64,000 nt of DNA from UBA6627 sp965248675 (GCA_965248675.1 CBDFJZ010000008.1:1364001-1428000); one strand, 5' to 3'; positions 26,099 to 42,746 are shown, counted from the first letter of the stretch. Made by a program: numbers and translations. The notes: generated from the letters alone by a model not told the origin.

Positions 26099-26584
26099 CT
26101 ATCGTACACGCTCCTCGACGAGCGCCACCGCCATCGCGGCGATCGCACGGCCGTCCCCGATCGCCACCATGCCCTCGTTCGTGGTCGCCTTCATGTTCAC
26201 CCGATCGGTCCCGAGGCTGAGCACGCTCGCCACCGCTTCGCGCATCGACGACAGGTGCTCGGCCAGCCGTGGCCGCTCGGCGATCACGGTCACGTCGACG
26301 TTGACGACGCCGATCTGACGCGACGCCAGCAACCTCGCCACCCGCGTCAACAGCTCGCGGCTGTCGATCCCGGCTGTCGCCGGCTCGCCCGGCGGGAAGT
26401 GCTGGCCGATGTCGCCCTCGCCGGCCGCGCCGAGCAGCGCGTCGATCACTGCGTGCACTACCGAGTCGCCATCAGAGTGCCCCTCTAGCCGCGGCGCGTC
26501 CGCGATGTCAACGCCGCCGAGCCGGAGCGGCCCCTCGTCGCCGTCCCGGAACGGGTGGATGTCGTACCCGAACCCCACGCGCAT
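26099..26584 (-). CDS. ispF: 2-C-methyl-D-erythritol 2,4-cyclodiphosphate synthase
   Basis: MEP-pathway enzyme, 161 residues from ATG 26584. Metal ligands are in GYDIHPF (Asp8, His10) and His42 region; EGHSDGDSVVHAVIDALLGA and KATTNEGMVAIG are family signatures. Its ATG overlaps the ispD stop by 1 nt. An extended frame reaching 27352 is only antisense-like read-through of ispD and is not used. Confidence 0.97.
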   Translation of the reverse strand: MRVGFGYDIHPFRDGDEGPLRLGGVDIADAPRLEGHSDGDSVVHAVIDALLGAAGEGDIGQHFPPGEPATAGIDSRELLTRVARLLASRQIGVVNVDVTVIAERPRLAEHLSSMREAVASVLSLGTDRVNMKATTNEGMVAIGDGRAIAAMAVALVEERVR

Positions 26585-27282
26585 CAGCGGTCCCCTTCGC
26601 CCAATTCGACGCCGGGCGCCTCGAGGAACGCGCGCGCGATCAGCAGGTCGGCGGGTCGGGTCACTTTCAGGTTCGCCGGATCGCCCTCGACCACCACGAC
26701 CGGCCGGCGCAGCGCCTCCACCATCGAGGCATCGTCCGTGACGGCGCCGCGGACGGTGGCATGCGCCTCGCGTAGCAGATCGCCGGCGAACGCCTGCGGC
26801 GTCTGTACCGCACGCAGCGCGGCGCGATCGAGCGTCTCCAGGACCAGCTCGCCCGCATCGACGCGCTTCAACGTGTCGGCGACGGCTACGCCCGGGACGG
26901 CGGCTCCAGCTTTGCGCGCCGCCGCCAGCACCGAGGCCGTCAGCTCCGCCGTCACCAGCGGCCGCGCGCCGTCGTGCACGAGGTACCAGTCGGCCTCGGG
27001 CGCCATCGCGATCCCCGCCGCGACGGAATCCTGTCGCCGGTCGCCGCCCTCGACACACCCCACCTCGAGGCCGTCGCGCTCGGGCAGCAACGCGCGGAGC
27101 GCATCGTGGCGATCCTCGGGACCGACGATCACGAGGACGTCGAGGCCGTCGAGAGCAGCCATGCTTCGCAGCGCGCGGGCGATCACCGGCACGCCGCAAA
27201 GATCGGCCCAGAGCTTGTCCTCGCCACCCATCCGCGAGGATCGCCCGGCCGCCAGCACAATCGCGGCTACCACATCGCCCAT
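26584..27282 (-). CDS. ispD: 2-C-methyl-D-erythritol 4-phosphate cytidylyltransferase
   Basis: 232 residues with the nucleotide loop VLAAGRSSRMGGEDKLW, GGDRRQDSVAAGI and VHDGARPLV, all diagnostic of IspD. Together with ispF it shows isoprenoid synthesis by the MEP route. The gene seems to be read from a leaderless promoter. Confidence 0.97.
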   Translation of the reverse strand: MGDVVAAIVLAAGRSSRMGGEDKLWADLCGVPVIARALRSMAALDGLDVLVIVGPEDRHDALRALLPERDGLEVGCVEGGDRRQDSVAAGIAMAPEADWYLVHDGARPLVTAELTASVLAAARKAGAAVPGVAVADTLKRVDAGELVLETLDRAALRAVQTPQAFAGDLLREAHATVRGAVTDDASMVEALRRPVVVVEGDPANLKVTRPADLLIARAFLEAPGVELGEGDR

Positions 27283-27288
27283 GGCACA

Positions 27289-27294
27289 ATTCTA
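27289..27294 (-). promoter_or_regulatory. -10 box 6 nt before the ispD ATG
   Basis: TAGAAT on the minus strand lies 6 nt before ATG 27282 with no ribosome site between, as in leaderless genes. Confidence 0.45.
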
Positions 27295-27406
27295 CGGTCG
27301 TGCCCGGCCGCCGGGACTGCGCCGCAGTGTTGTCCATGCCTCCCGGCGCCAACTACCCTCGATGCGTCCCGCGACGCCGCGCGGATCGATGACTGGAGCG
27401 CTCGTG

Positions 27407-29419
27407 ATGACGACGGTCTACGACTCCCTGATCGCCAGAGTCCAGCGCCCCGCGCGCTATTCGGGCGGCGAGCTGAACTCGATCATCAAGGACTGGGACC
27501 AGCACGACCTGCGCGTCGCGCTCGCCTACCCGGATCTGTACGACCTCGGGATGGCCAACCTCGGCCTGATGATCCTCTACGACATCATCAACCGCCGCGA
27601 CGACGCCCTCGCCGAGCGCGTCTTCAGCCCGTGGACCGACTTCGAGGAGCTGCTCCGCCGCCACGAGGAGCCGCTCCGCTCGCTCGAGACGCGCCACGCC
27701 GTCCGCGAGTTCGACGTGCTCGGCATCACGCTTCAGTACGAAGCCTGCTACTCCAATGTCCTCAACCTGCTCGACCTCGGTGGCATCGCCCTCCGCACCG
27801 CCGACCGCGCCGACGACGAGACGATCGTGATCGCCGGCGGCTCGGGCGCGCTCGAGCCGGAGCCGCTCGCGCCGTTCATCGACGCTTTCGCCCTCGGCGA
27901 GGGCGAAGAGGTGATCCGCGACATCTGCGATGCGATCGTGTCCTGGAAGCGCGAAGGTGGCGGCCCGCGCCGCGAGCTCCACCGACGCCTCGCCCGCGTC
28001 GAGGGCGTCTACGTGCCGTCGCTGTACGACGTGTCCTACGCCGACGACGGCACGATCGACGCGATCGAGCCGAACGACGATGCGGCACCAGGCCGCGTCA
28101 CGAGGCGGGTCGTGCAGGTCCTCGAGCCGACGCTGACGACGCCGGTCGTCCCTTACATGGAGGTCGTGCACGACCGGGCGACGATCGAGATCCAGCGCGG
28201 TTGCACCCAGGGCTGCCGCTTCTGCCAGGCCGGGATGATCTACCGCCCGACCCGCGAGCGCACGGTCGAGGAGGTCGTGGCGGCGGCCGGCGAGTTGCTC
28301 GCCAACACGGGGTACGACGAGCTGTCGCTGATGTCGCTGTCAACCACGGACCACAGCGAGATCGCGCCGATGGTGCACGCGTTGATGGACGCCTACGGCG
28401 ACCGCGGGCTGAAGATCAGCATCCCCTCGACACGGGTCGACTCCTTCTCGGTCGACATCTCCGAGGCCGTCGCGCGCGGCAAGAAGCACACGCTCACACT
28501 GGCGCCCGAGGCCGGTTCGCAGCGACTCCGCAACACGATCAGCAAGCTCGTCTCCGAGGCAGACATCCTCACCGCCGCCGAGAACGCCTTCGCCGGCGGT
28601 TGGACCTCGATCAAGATGTACTTCATGGTCGGCCAGCCGACCGAGACCGATCACGACGTCGAGGAGATCATCCGCATCGCCGACGAGGTGAAGCGGATCG
28701 GTCGCAAGCACGTCGGCAAGCGCGCCCGCGTCCGCGTCTCCACGAGCAACTTCATCCCGAAGGCGCACACGCCCTACCAGTGGGTCGCTCACTGCGACGC
28801 CGAGACGCTGCGACGCCGCCACCAGATCCTCCGCGAAGGCTGCCTCGAGGTCGGCGTCCAGTTCACCTGGGAGGACCCCGAGAAGTCACTGCTCGAGGCC
28901 GTGCTCTCGCGCGGCGACCGCCGCGTCGCCGACGTGGTCGAGGCCGCCTGGCGCAACGGCGCCAAGTTCGACGCCTGGTCCGAGCACCACGACTGGTCGC
29001 TCTGGAACGAGGCCTTCGAGGCCTGTGGCGTCGACCCGGCGTTCCACGCCTACCGCCCGCGCGAGCTCTGGGAGACGCTTCCCTGGGCGCACATCCACGG
29101 CGGCACCGATGCCAGCTACCTGCGCGGCGAGTGGCTGAAGACGCTCGAGCAGGAGATCACGCTCGACTGCAAGCGCGACCCCTGCAACGTCTGCGGCATG
29201 CAGAAGTTCGACGCCGACTGCAAGGTCAAGATCGCCGACCTCGTGCAGATGAAGGTTGATGACAACCCCGCGCAGCAGGAACGCCTGATGCAAGAACGCG
29301 AGCGGCTGCTGGTCGCGCTGAACCCGGTCGAGGCGGGTCTGCCGATCAACCCGCGCCCGATGGCCGGCGGCGGAGCGATCCCGCTCCGCAAGCGTGAGCA
29401 GGTCGCGCCGGCGCCCTAG
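27407..29419 (+). CDS. B12-binding-domain radical SAM protein (TIGR03960-like)
   Basis: From ATG 27407 (MTTVYDSLIARVQRPARYSG), with GGAG 9 nt upstream, 670 residues. A cobalamin-binding-like N-terminal domain (LAYPDLYDLGMANLGLMILY) precedes the radical SAM cluster motif CTQGCRFC with Cys266, Cys270 and Cys273. A C-terminal Cys-rich segment (CKRDPCNVCGM, then DADCKVK) may hold a second metal site. The N-terminal half matches the TIGR03960 family, but the DUF2344 partner domain is not fused or adjacent. Substrate unknown. Its stop overlaps that of gdhA by 4 bp in a tail-to-tail arrangement. Confidence 0.88.
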   Translation: MTTVYDSLIARVQRPARYSGGELNSIIKDWDQHDLRVALAYPDLYDLGMANLGLMILYDIINRRDDALAERVFSPWTDFEELLRRHEEPLRSLETRHAVREFDVLGITLQYEACYSNVLNLLDLGGIALRTADRADDETIVIAGGSGALEPEPLAPFIDAFALGEGEEVIRDICDAIVSWKREGGGPRRELHRRLARVEGVYVPSLYDVSYADDGTIDAIEPNDDAAPGRVTRRVVQVLEPTLTTPVVPYMEVVHDRATIEIQRGCTQGCRFCQAGMIYRPTRERTVEEVVAAAGELLANTGYDELSLMSLSTTDHSEIAPMVHALMDAYGDRGLKISIPSTRVDSFSVDISEAVARGKKHTLTLAPEAGSQRLRNTISKLVSEADILTAAENAFAGGWTSIKMYFMVGQPTETDHDVEEIIRIADEVKRIGRKHVGKRARVRVSTSNFIPKAHTPYQWVAHCDAETLRRRHQILREGCLEVGVQFTWEDPEKSLLEAVLSRGDRRVADVVEAAWRNGAKFDAWSEHHDWSLWNEAFEACGVDPAFHAYRPRELWETLPWAHIHGGTDASYLRGEWLKTLEQEITLDCKRDPCNVCGMQKFDADCKVKIADLVQMKVDDNPAQQERLMQERERLLVALNPVEAGLPINPRPMAGGGAIPLRKREQVAPAP

Positions 29420-30675
29420 GGGAAGATCCCCCGCAGCTCGAGCGCCTCGATCACCCGCTCGACGCCGATCCACTGGGCGGCTTCGCGCAGCGAGCAGTCG
29501 GCGTCGGCAGAGCCGCACCGCGTGGTGACGTGGTGGTAGGCGTCCACCATCAGCCGGCGCAGCTCGGCGTTCACCTGCTCCTCGCTCCAATGCAGGTACT
29601 GCCGCGCCTGGACCCATTCGAAGTAGGAGACGGTGACGCCGCCGGCGTTGGCGAGCGTATCGGGGATCAGCGTGATCCCACGCTCGGCGAAGATCTGATC
29701 GGCCTCGGGCCTGGTCGGACCGTTGGCACCCTCGATGATCAGATCCGCCTGCACCCGACCCGCGTTGTCGCCGGTGAGCACGCCCTCGATCGCCGCTGGG
29801 ACGAGGATGTCGACGTCGGCCTCGAGGATCGCGTCATGGCTGACCGCCTCGGCTGCGTCGCGGTGCTCCTCGTACCAGCTGACCAGCGACCCGCCGGCGC
29901 CGACGTGCGCGAACGCAGCGGGCGCGTCGATCCCATCGGCGTTGTGAAGCGCGATCTCCGCGTCGGAGACGTGGGTGACGGTCGCCCCGGCCTCGCAGAG
30001 CAGCTTGGCCGCGACGCCGCCGACGTTGCCGAAGCCCTGGACGGACACCGTCCGATCGCGCACGCCGCCCTGCGTCGCCAGGTGTTCCTGGAGGATGTAG
30101 AGCAGGCCGCGCCCCGTGGCCTCGAAGCGGCCCTCGGAGCCGCCGATCGCGACCGGCTTGCCGGTCACGATGCCGGGGATCGTGTAGCCCTGCTCCATGG
30201 AGTAGGTGTCCATGATCCAGGCCATCGTCTGTGGGTTCGTGCCCATGTCCGGCGCCGGGATGTCCCGATCCGGTCCGAGGATCGGCGCGATTTCTGAGGT
30301 GAAACGCCGCGTCAGGTCCTGCAGCTCATGTTCGCTCATCGCGGCCGGGTTGCAGATCACGCCCCCCTTGGCGCCGCCGAACGGCACATTCACCACGGCG
30401 CACTTCCAGGTCATCCACATCGCGAGCGCCTTCACCTCGTCCAGCGAGACCATCGGCGAGTAGCGAATGCCGCCCTTCACAGGGCCGCGCGCCGCGTTGT
30501 GATGCACTCGATAACCGGAGAACACGCGAATGTGGCCATCGTCCATGTCGACCGGAAACTCGGTTTGGTACACCGTCTTGAACGAGGTCAACAGCCCGCG
30601 CATGTCGTCATCGAGGCCGATCCGGTCGGCCGCGCGCTGAAACTGGCTGATCGCCGTCTCGAGTACCGCTTCCAT
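29416..30675 (-). CDS. Glu/Leu/Phe/Val-type dehydrogenase (probably glutamate dehydrogenase)
   Basis: 419 residues. The substrate domain has HHNAARGPVKGGIRYSP and the catalytic lysine motif PFGGAKGGV; the NAD(P) domain has VQGFGNVGGVAAKLL. Length and PAPDMGT favour glutamate dehydrogenase (GdhA-like), linking 2-oxoglutarate, ammonia and glutamate. The ribosome-site region upstream is tandemly duplicated (see repeat). Confidence 0.93.
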   Translation of the reverse strand: MEAVLETAISQFQRAADRIGLDDDMRGLLTSFKTVYQTEFPVDMDDGHIRVFSGYRVHHNAARGPVKGGIRYSPMVSLDEVKALAMWMTWKCAVVNVPFGGAKGGVICNPAAMSEHELQDLTRRFTSEIAPILGPDRDIPAPDMGTNPQTMAWIMDTYSMEQGYTIPGIVTGKPVAIGGSEGRFEATGRGLLYILQEHLATQGGVRDRTVSVQGFGNVGGVAAKLLCEAGATVTHVSDAEIALHNADGIDAPAAFAHVGAGGSLVSWYEEHRDAAEAVSHDAILEADVDILVPAAIEGVLTGDNAGRVQADLIIEGANGPTRPEADQIFAERGITLIPDTLANAGGVTVSYFEWVQARQYLHWSEEQVNAELRRLMVDAYHHVTTRCGSADADCSLREAAQWIGVERVIEALELRGIFP

Positions 30676-30683
30676 GTCCCCAG

Positions 30684-30718
30684 CCCCTCTTGTGTGGCCA
30701 ACCCCTCTTGTGTGGCCA
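30684..30718 (-). repeat. Two tandem 17-bp copies carrying the gdhA ribosome site
   Basis: Minus strand: TGGCCACACAAGAGGGG (30718-30702) is repeated exactly at 30700-30684, one base apart. Each copy ends with the purine run AAGAGGGG. The downstream copy lies about 8 nt before the gdhA ATG and should be the active ribosome site. Confidence 0.85.
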
Positions 30719-30976
30719 GCCGCCGGCTGACGACCGACGACTCGAGGAGGCTATCGCCGCTCGCGGTAGCGCGCAGCGGCCCCGATCACGTCCCTTGTCC
30801 CAAACGGCGCGCGACGGCCAAACACCAGCTCGAGTCGTCGGCGGCCCGCTTCCAGCAGCGAGCCCTCCGTCGATAGCGTGGTCGCGACTGGCTCCTAAAG
30901 CGAACGGACGGCCTGCAGGGGCCGCCCGTTGCGGAACGATCTGTGGTGTTAGAGAGCGCGAGTCCCCCGCGGCTCG
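30719..30976. other. Intergenic region upstream of gdhA
   Basis: No gene is supported on either strand. It holds the gdhA upstream sequence and the hairpin at 30902-30931. No clear -35/-10 pair was identified. Confidence 0.5.
30902..30931 (-). terminator. Candidate terminator after the 47-residue gene
   Basis: Imperfect inverted repeat AACGG.CGGCC/GGCCG.CCGTT around a short loop; on the minus strand it is followed by a few T residues. It lies 46 bp past the stop of the small gene. Confidence 0.35.
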
Positions 30977-31120
30977 CTAGATGCCGTGGAAGTGGAGCTC
31001 AGCCTCCGTCGCCCGGCGCAGATCTCGCCGGGCCTCACTGATCGTTGGGGCCACGACGTGCCGGCCGCGGCCGACCAGCGCGTTGTAGTACTCGTGGATT
31101 CGAGGTGTGGGAGTGGTCAT
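30977..31120 (-). CDS. Small uncharacterised protein (47 residues)
   Basis: ATG 31120 with GAAGGATC upstream gives a 47-residue soluble, basic protein beginning MTTPTPRIHEYYNALVGRGR and ending EAELHFHGI. I do not recognise a family. A well-formed promoter (31194-31222) with an inverted repeat in its spacer lies upstream, and the CGNR regulator gene is divergent from it, so control by that regulator is plausible. Confidence 0.6.
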   Translation of the reverse strand: MTTPTPRIHEYYNALVGRGRHVVAPTISEARRDLRRATEAELHFHGI

Positions 31121-31193
31121 AACTGTGATCCTTCTGGTGACGCCGCCTTCACGAGCAACCGCTGCTTCGCCTGGTGCGTCACCGGTAATATGT

Positions 31194-31222
31194 AGTTTAC
31201 TGGTTTCCCGGTCACCAGTCAA
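31194..31222 (-). promoter_or_regulatory. Promoter with inverted-repeat operator for the 47-residue gene
   Basis: TTGACT (31222-31217), a 17-bp spacer and TAAACT (31199-31194) on the minus strand. The spacer holds the inverted repeat CTGGT/ACCAG (31200-31204 and 31214-31218), placed where a repressor would block polymerase. Confidence 0.6.
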
Positions 31223-31242
31223 GCATCGAATGGGAGTGATGC

Positions 31243-31248
31243 TATACT
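31243..31248 (+). promoter_or_regulatory. -10 box 6 nt before the CGNR gene ATG
   Basis: TATACT lies 6 nt before ATG 31255, leaving no room for a ribosome site; a leaderless mRNA is likely. Confidence 0.55.
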
Positions 31249-31254
31249 GTCCGC

Positions 31255-31791
31255 ATGGACCGATCAGACCGACGCCTGTTCTTCAAGTTCCTCAACAGCC
31301 ACCACGGCGGCGAAACGCCCGACTGGTTCGCCAACCGCGAGCTGTTCGAGCGCTGGCTGACGAAGGAGCGAGTCGCCGAGAGCGGCCCGATCGAGGTCAG
31401 TTCAGAAGATGTCGAGCTCGCGCGCGAGGCCAGAGATGCGCTCAATGCCCTGATCGACGACCGTAGCCCTCGAAACGCGGTCCAGCTCGACGCGATCGCC
31501 CGTCAGCTGCCGATTCACGCCCGGTTCGAGGCAGCCGGCTCACGCCTCGAGCCTGCCGCCACCGGCATTGCCGGCCTCACCACCCGCGTGCTGGGTATCG
31601 CCCACGACGCGATGCGCGACGGAACCTGGGATCGCCTCAGCCACTGCGGCAACGAGACGTGCCAGTGGACCTTCCTCGATCAGTCGAAGAACCACTCGCG
31701 GCGCTGGTGCGACATGAAGGTCTGCGGGACGCAGGCCAAGTCGCGCGCCTACCGCGCGCGCCAGCGCGAACTCCGCGAGCGCGCTCGCTAA
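31255..31791 (+). CDS. CGNR zinc-finger (ABATE-domain) regulator
   Basis: 178 residues. The N-terminal two thirds correspond to the ABATE domain of this family (NSHHGGETPDWFAN at the start). The C-terminal zinc finger reads CGNETCQWTFLDQSKNHSRR, then WCDMKVCGTQAKSRAYRAR: four Cys plus the conserved Ser-Arg-Arg-Trp-Cys. The namesake CGNR tetrad has become CGTQ. Probably a DNA-binding regulator. It is divergent from the 47-residue gene and shares its 134-bp control region. Confidence 0.85.
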   Translation: MDRSDRRLFFKFLNSHHGGETPDWFANRELFERWLTKERVAESGPIEVSSEDVELAREARDALNALIDDRSPRNAVQLDAIARQLPIHARFEAAGSRLEPAATGIAGLTTRVLGIAHDAMRDGTWDRLSHCGNETCQWTFLDQSKNHSRRWCDMKVCGTQAKSRAYRARQRELRERAR

Positions 31792-31840
31792 CTCAACGTC
31801 CTCGAGGTAAGACCGAGATCACGATGGGGCCACGGATCAA

Positions 31841-31864
31841 CGAGGGGGCCTGTGGGCCCCCTCG
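31841..31864. terminator. Perfect hairpin between convergent CGNR and rpoC genes
   Basis: Ten-bp perfect stem (CGAGGGGGCC against GGCCCCCTCG) with a 4-nt loop. It lies 50 bp beyond both stop codons and could end transcription from both sides. No U-run. Confidence 0.55.
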
Positions 31865-31913
31865 AGAACTCAGCTCCGGACGAGCGTTACTCGGTCATCC
31901 GGCGTAGCCGGAT

Positions 31914-40014
<8,101 letters not shown>

Positions 40015-40143
40015 AGGGAACCCCTTAGCGGCCTGCAAGCCTCGTCACGCGTGGGCGAATGGGCACTCAGTCTCGCGAGTTTCGATGCGGCGTGGTCCGG
40101 CGGCGCGGGGGACAGCACGCCCGTCGCCGCTGATTGCACGCAC

Positions 40144-40173
40144 AAAAAATCCCCGACGGTACGCCCGTCGAGG
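40144..40173 (-). terminator. Intrinsic terminator in the rpoB leader
   Basis: Minus strand: CCTCGACGG, loop GCGTA, CCGTCGGGG (40173-40151), a 9-bp stem with one G-U pair, then A and six T residues (40149-40144). It lies about 70 nt after the predicted transcription start and 130 nt before rpoB, so only part of transcripts should reach the gene unless antitermination occurs. Confidence 0.75.
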
Positions 40174-40222
40174 TTCCTCAGTTACCACATCGAATAGAAA
40201 GACCGCGCCCCACGCTCGTTTG

Positions 40223-40251
40223 AGTCTATACGGAAGCGGGCGGATTGACAA
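40223..40251 (-). promoter_or_regulatory. rpoB-rpoC promoter
   Basis: TTGTCA (40251-40246), a 17-bp spacer, TAGACT (40228-40223) on the minus strand. This gives an untranslated leader of about 200 nt. The rest of the 340-bp gap to the CoA-transferase gene holds no gene. Confidence 0.6.
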
Positions 40252-40355
40252 CCGTACGACTCCCATGATCGGCGAGTCGATGCTAAATCTGACACGATAC
40301 TGACTCGTTGGTCTGAGCCTATCCTTCACGAGACCTGCCCGGAGGGCTCGAGATC

Positions 40356-42746
40356 GTGAACGAACTGCCTCCCGATCAGCCGGACGAGGATCAACCGAGC
40401 GCTCGCGAGGGCGTGTTCAGCGGCGTCCGGATCGTCGATTTTTCGAGCGGGATCGCCGGACCCTACGCGACGATGTTTCTCGCCGATCACGGCGCCGACG
40501 TGATCAAGGTGGAGTCGCCCGGCGGCGACCCGTTCCGCGCCTCACCCGGCTTCGAGACGCTGAATCGAGGCAAGCGCTCCGTCCGCCTCGATCACACGAG
40601 CGATTCCGGACGGAACCGCACCCGGCTGCTCGGCCGGCTGGCGGACGTCGTCGTCGTCGACCTGCCCCAGGGCCGCGCCGAGGAGCGCGGCATCGGGTAC
40701 GACCAACTAGCGGCCGCGAACCCCGGCCTCGTGTATCTGGCGATGCCGCCGTACGGCGACGCGGGGCCGATGGTCGATCGGCCGAGCTCGCCGGCGCTGC
40801 TGGCGGCCGTGAGCGGGATCATGGCCGGGCAGGCCTCGTACTCGGGCAACCCCAGCTACGTTGTGTTGCCGATCGCCTGCTACGGCGCGGGAGCGCTGGG
40901 GGCGGCGGCAGTCGCGGGCGGACTCTACGCGCGGGAACGGTGGGGCGTCGGTCAGCGGCTGGACGTGCCGCAAATCGCGGGCGCGGCGGCGCTGCAGGTG
41001 GGCGGGGTGACCTCGGACCAGGTGGCGATCCCGGAACCGGGGCCGGCGCCGGCAGGGTCGAAGGGCGTGGTCCCGATCTACCGGCTGTTCAAGGCCAGTG
41101 ACGGACTCTGGTTCTTCGTGGCGTGCGGGACCGCGGCCTTCGCCGGCAGGTTGCTGATCGCGATCGGGCGGCCGGAGCTGGTGGCGGACCCGCGGCTGGA
41201 ACATGCGCCGTGGGGCCTGGGCACCGAGGAGGCGCGGGCACTGCTCGTGCCGCTGCTGGAGGAGGTGTTCGGCAGCCAGTCTCGCGATCACTGGATCGGC
41301 GTGCTCCGCGAGTACGACGTGCCCGCCCAGCCCGTGCTCAGTCGCGACGAGTACTTCGACAGCTACACGGTCAGCGCGAACGAGATGCGCGTGAGCGTCG
41401 AGCACCCCGACTACGAGTGGGTGGAGATGATGGGCGTTCCGCTCCGCCTGACCGCCACGCCCGGGCAGGTGCACGGCCGGGCGCCCCGGCTCGGCGAGCA
41501 CACCGACGACGTCCTCGCCGAGGTCGCCGCCGCGCCGCCACCGGTCGCGCGGATCGCGAGTCGCGATCCCGGGCCGCACCTGCTCGAGGGCGTGCGTGTG
41601 CTGGACGCCACCTCGTTCATCGCCGGTCCGACGATGCCGCGCCACCTGGCGATGCTCGGCGCCGACGTCGTCAAGATCGAGGCGCCGACCGGCGATCCGT
41701 TCCGGCAGAACGGCCTCGGGTTCCTCGGCTGGAACCAGGGCAAGCGCGGGATCGCGCTCGACCTGCGGGACGCGGACGGGCAGGCGGTGTTGCACCGACT
41801 CGCCGAGGAAGCCGACGTCGTCGTCGAGAGCTACCGGCCGGGGGTGGCGCGGCGCCTGGGGATCGACGAGCGGCCGCTGCGAGCGCGGAACGAGCAGCTG
41901 ATCACGGTCACGGCGCCGGGCTGGGGGCACGACGAGACGATGAGCGAGCTGGCGGCGTGGGATCCGCTGGTGCAGGCTCGCTCCGGCGCGATGCACCACC
42001 AGGGCTCCGACGAGGAACCGGTGTTCCACACCGTGGCGTTGAACGACGTGATGACGCCGGCGATCGGAACGTTCGGGGTCCTCGCGGCGCTGTTCCACCG
42101 CGAGCGAACGGACGCGGGCCAGCAGATCGAGCTCGCGCTCGCCCGCGCCGGGATGGCGATCCAGGCCGCGGAGTTCACGCGGATCGCGGGGGCGCCAGCC
42201 GGCGGCGGCTTCCTGCGTGGCGGAATCGATTTTCCCGGCCCCGATGCCGGCCAGCGCTGGTACCGCTGTGCCGACGGTGAACCGATCTTCATCGAGGCCA
42301 CGAGCGAGCCAGACCGCGGCGCACTGATCTCGTGCGCGGGGGTCGCGCTGCAGCCGGCGCAGCTCGCCGCTCCCCACGGCACGCCGCCAAGCACGATCGC
42401 GAGCGAGGCGCTGACCGGCGCGTTCGCGACGCGACCTCGGGACGAGTGGCTCGCCGCGCTCGACGCCGTCGGGGTGCCCTGCGCGCCGATCCTGCGGAGG
42501 CACGTCGCCGCCGGCGAGCCGCTGTTCGAGGACAACGACCTTGTCGTCACGCAAGCGCATCCCGACTGGGGCGCCACGACGAACTACGGACTGCTGATCC
42601 GGCCCTCGGTGACGGGCGGGCGCCTCGAACGACCGGCGCCGCGGCTGTCCGAGCACGCGCGCGAGATCCTCGAGGAGGCCGGGTACGCGGCGGACGAAGT
42701 CGACGCGCTCGCGGCGAGTGGGGTGGTGGTGCTGCCCGACGGATAG
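40356..42746 (+). CDS. Tandem CaiB/BaiF (family III) CoA-transferase
   Basis: GTG 40356 with GGAGG 10 nt upstream; 796 residues made of two full CoA-transferase III domains. Domain 1 (about 15-390) starts GVRIVDFSSGIAGPYATMFL and has GADVIKVESPGGDPFR. Domain 2 (about 400-790) starts GVRVLDATSFIAGPTMPRHL and has GADVVKIEAPTGDPFRQNG. Such enzymes move CoA between carboxylic acids; substrate unknown. The fusion would form an intramolecular version of the interlocked dimer. Nearby acyl-CoA dehydrogenase suggests acyl-CoA metabolism. Confidence 0.9.
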   Translation: MNELPPDQPDEDQPSAREGVFSGVRIVDFSSGIAGPYATMFLADHGADVIKVESPGGDPFRASPGFETLNRGKRSVRLDHTSDSGRNRTRLLGRLADVVVVDLPQGRAEERGIGYDQLAAANPGLVYLAMPPYGDAGPMVDRPSSPALLAAVSGIMAGQASYSGNPSYVVLPIACYGAGALGAAAVAGGLYARERWGVGQRLDVPQIAGAAALQVGGVTSDQVAIPEPGPAPAGSKGVVPIYRLFKASDGLWFFVACGTAAFAGRLLIAIGRPELVADPRLEHAPWGLGTEEARALLVPLLEEVFGSQSRDHWIGVLREYDVPAQPVLSRDEYFDSYTVSANEMRVSVEHPDYEWVEMMGVPLRLTATPGQVHGRAPRLGEHTDDVLAEVAAAPPPVARIASRDPGPHLLEGVRVLDATSFIAGPTMPRHLAMLGADVVKIEAPTGDPFRQNGLGFLGWNQGKRGIALDLRDADGQAVLHRLAEEADVVVESYRPGVARRLGIDERPLRARNEQLITVTAPGWGHDETMSELAAWDPLVQARSGAMHHQGSDEEPVFHTVALNDVMTPAIGTFGVLAALFHRERTDAGQQIELALARAGMAIQAAEFTRIAGAPAGGGFLRGGIDFPGPDAGQRWYRCADGEPIFIEATSEPDRGALISCAGVALQPAQLAAPHGTPPSTIASEALTGAFATRPRDEWLAALDAVGVPCAPILRRHVAAGEPLFEDNDLVVTQAHPDWGATTNYGLLIRPSVTGGRLERPAPRLSEHAREILEEAGYAADEVDALAASGVVVLPDG

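Noticed and set aside
26555..27406. N-terminal extension of the radical SAM protein
   Set aside because: Antisense to ispD; the family starts near MTTVYDSL at 27407, which has its own ribosome site.
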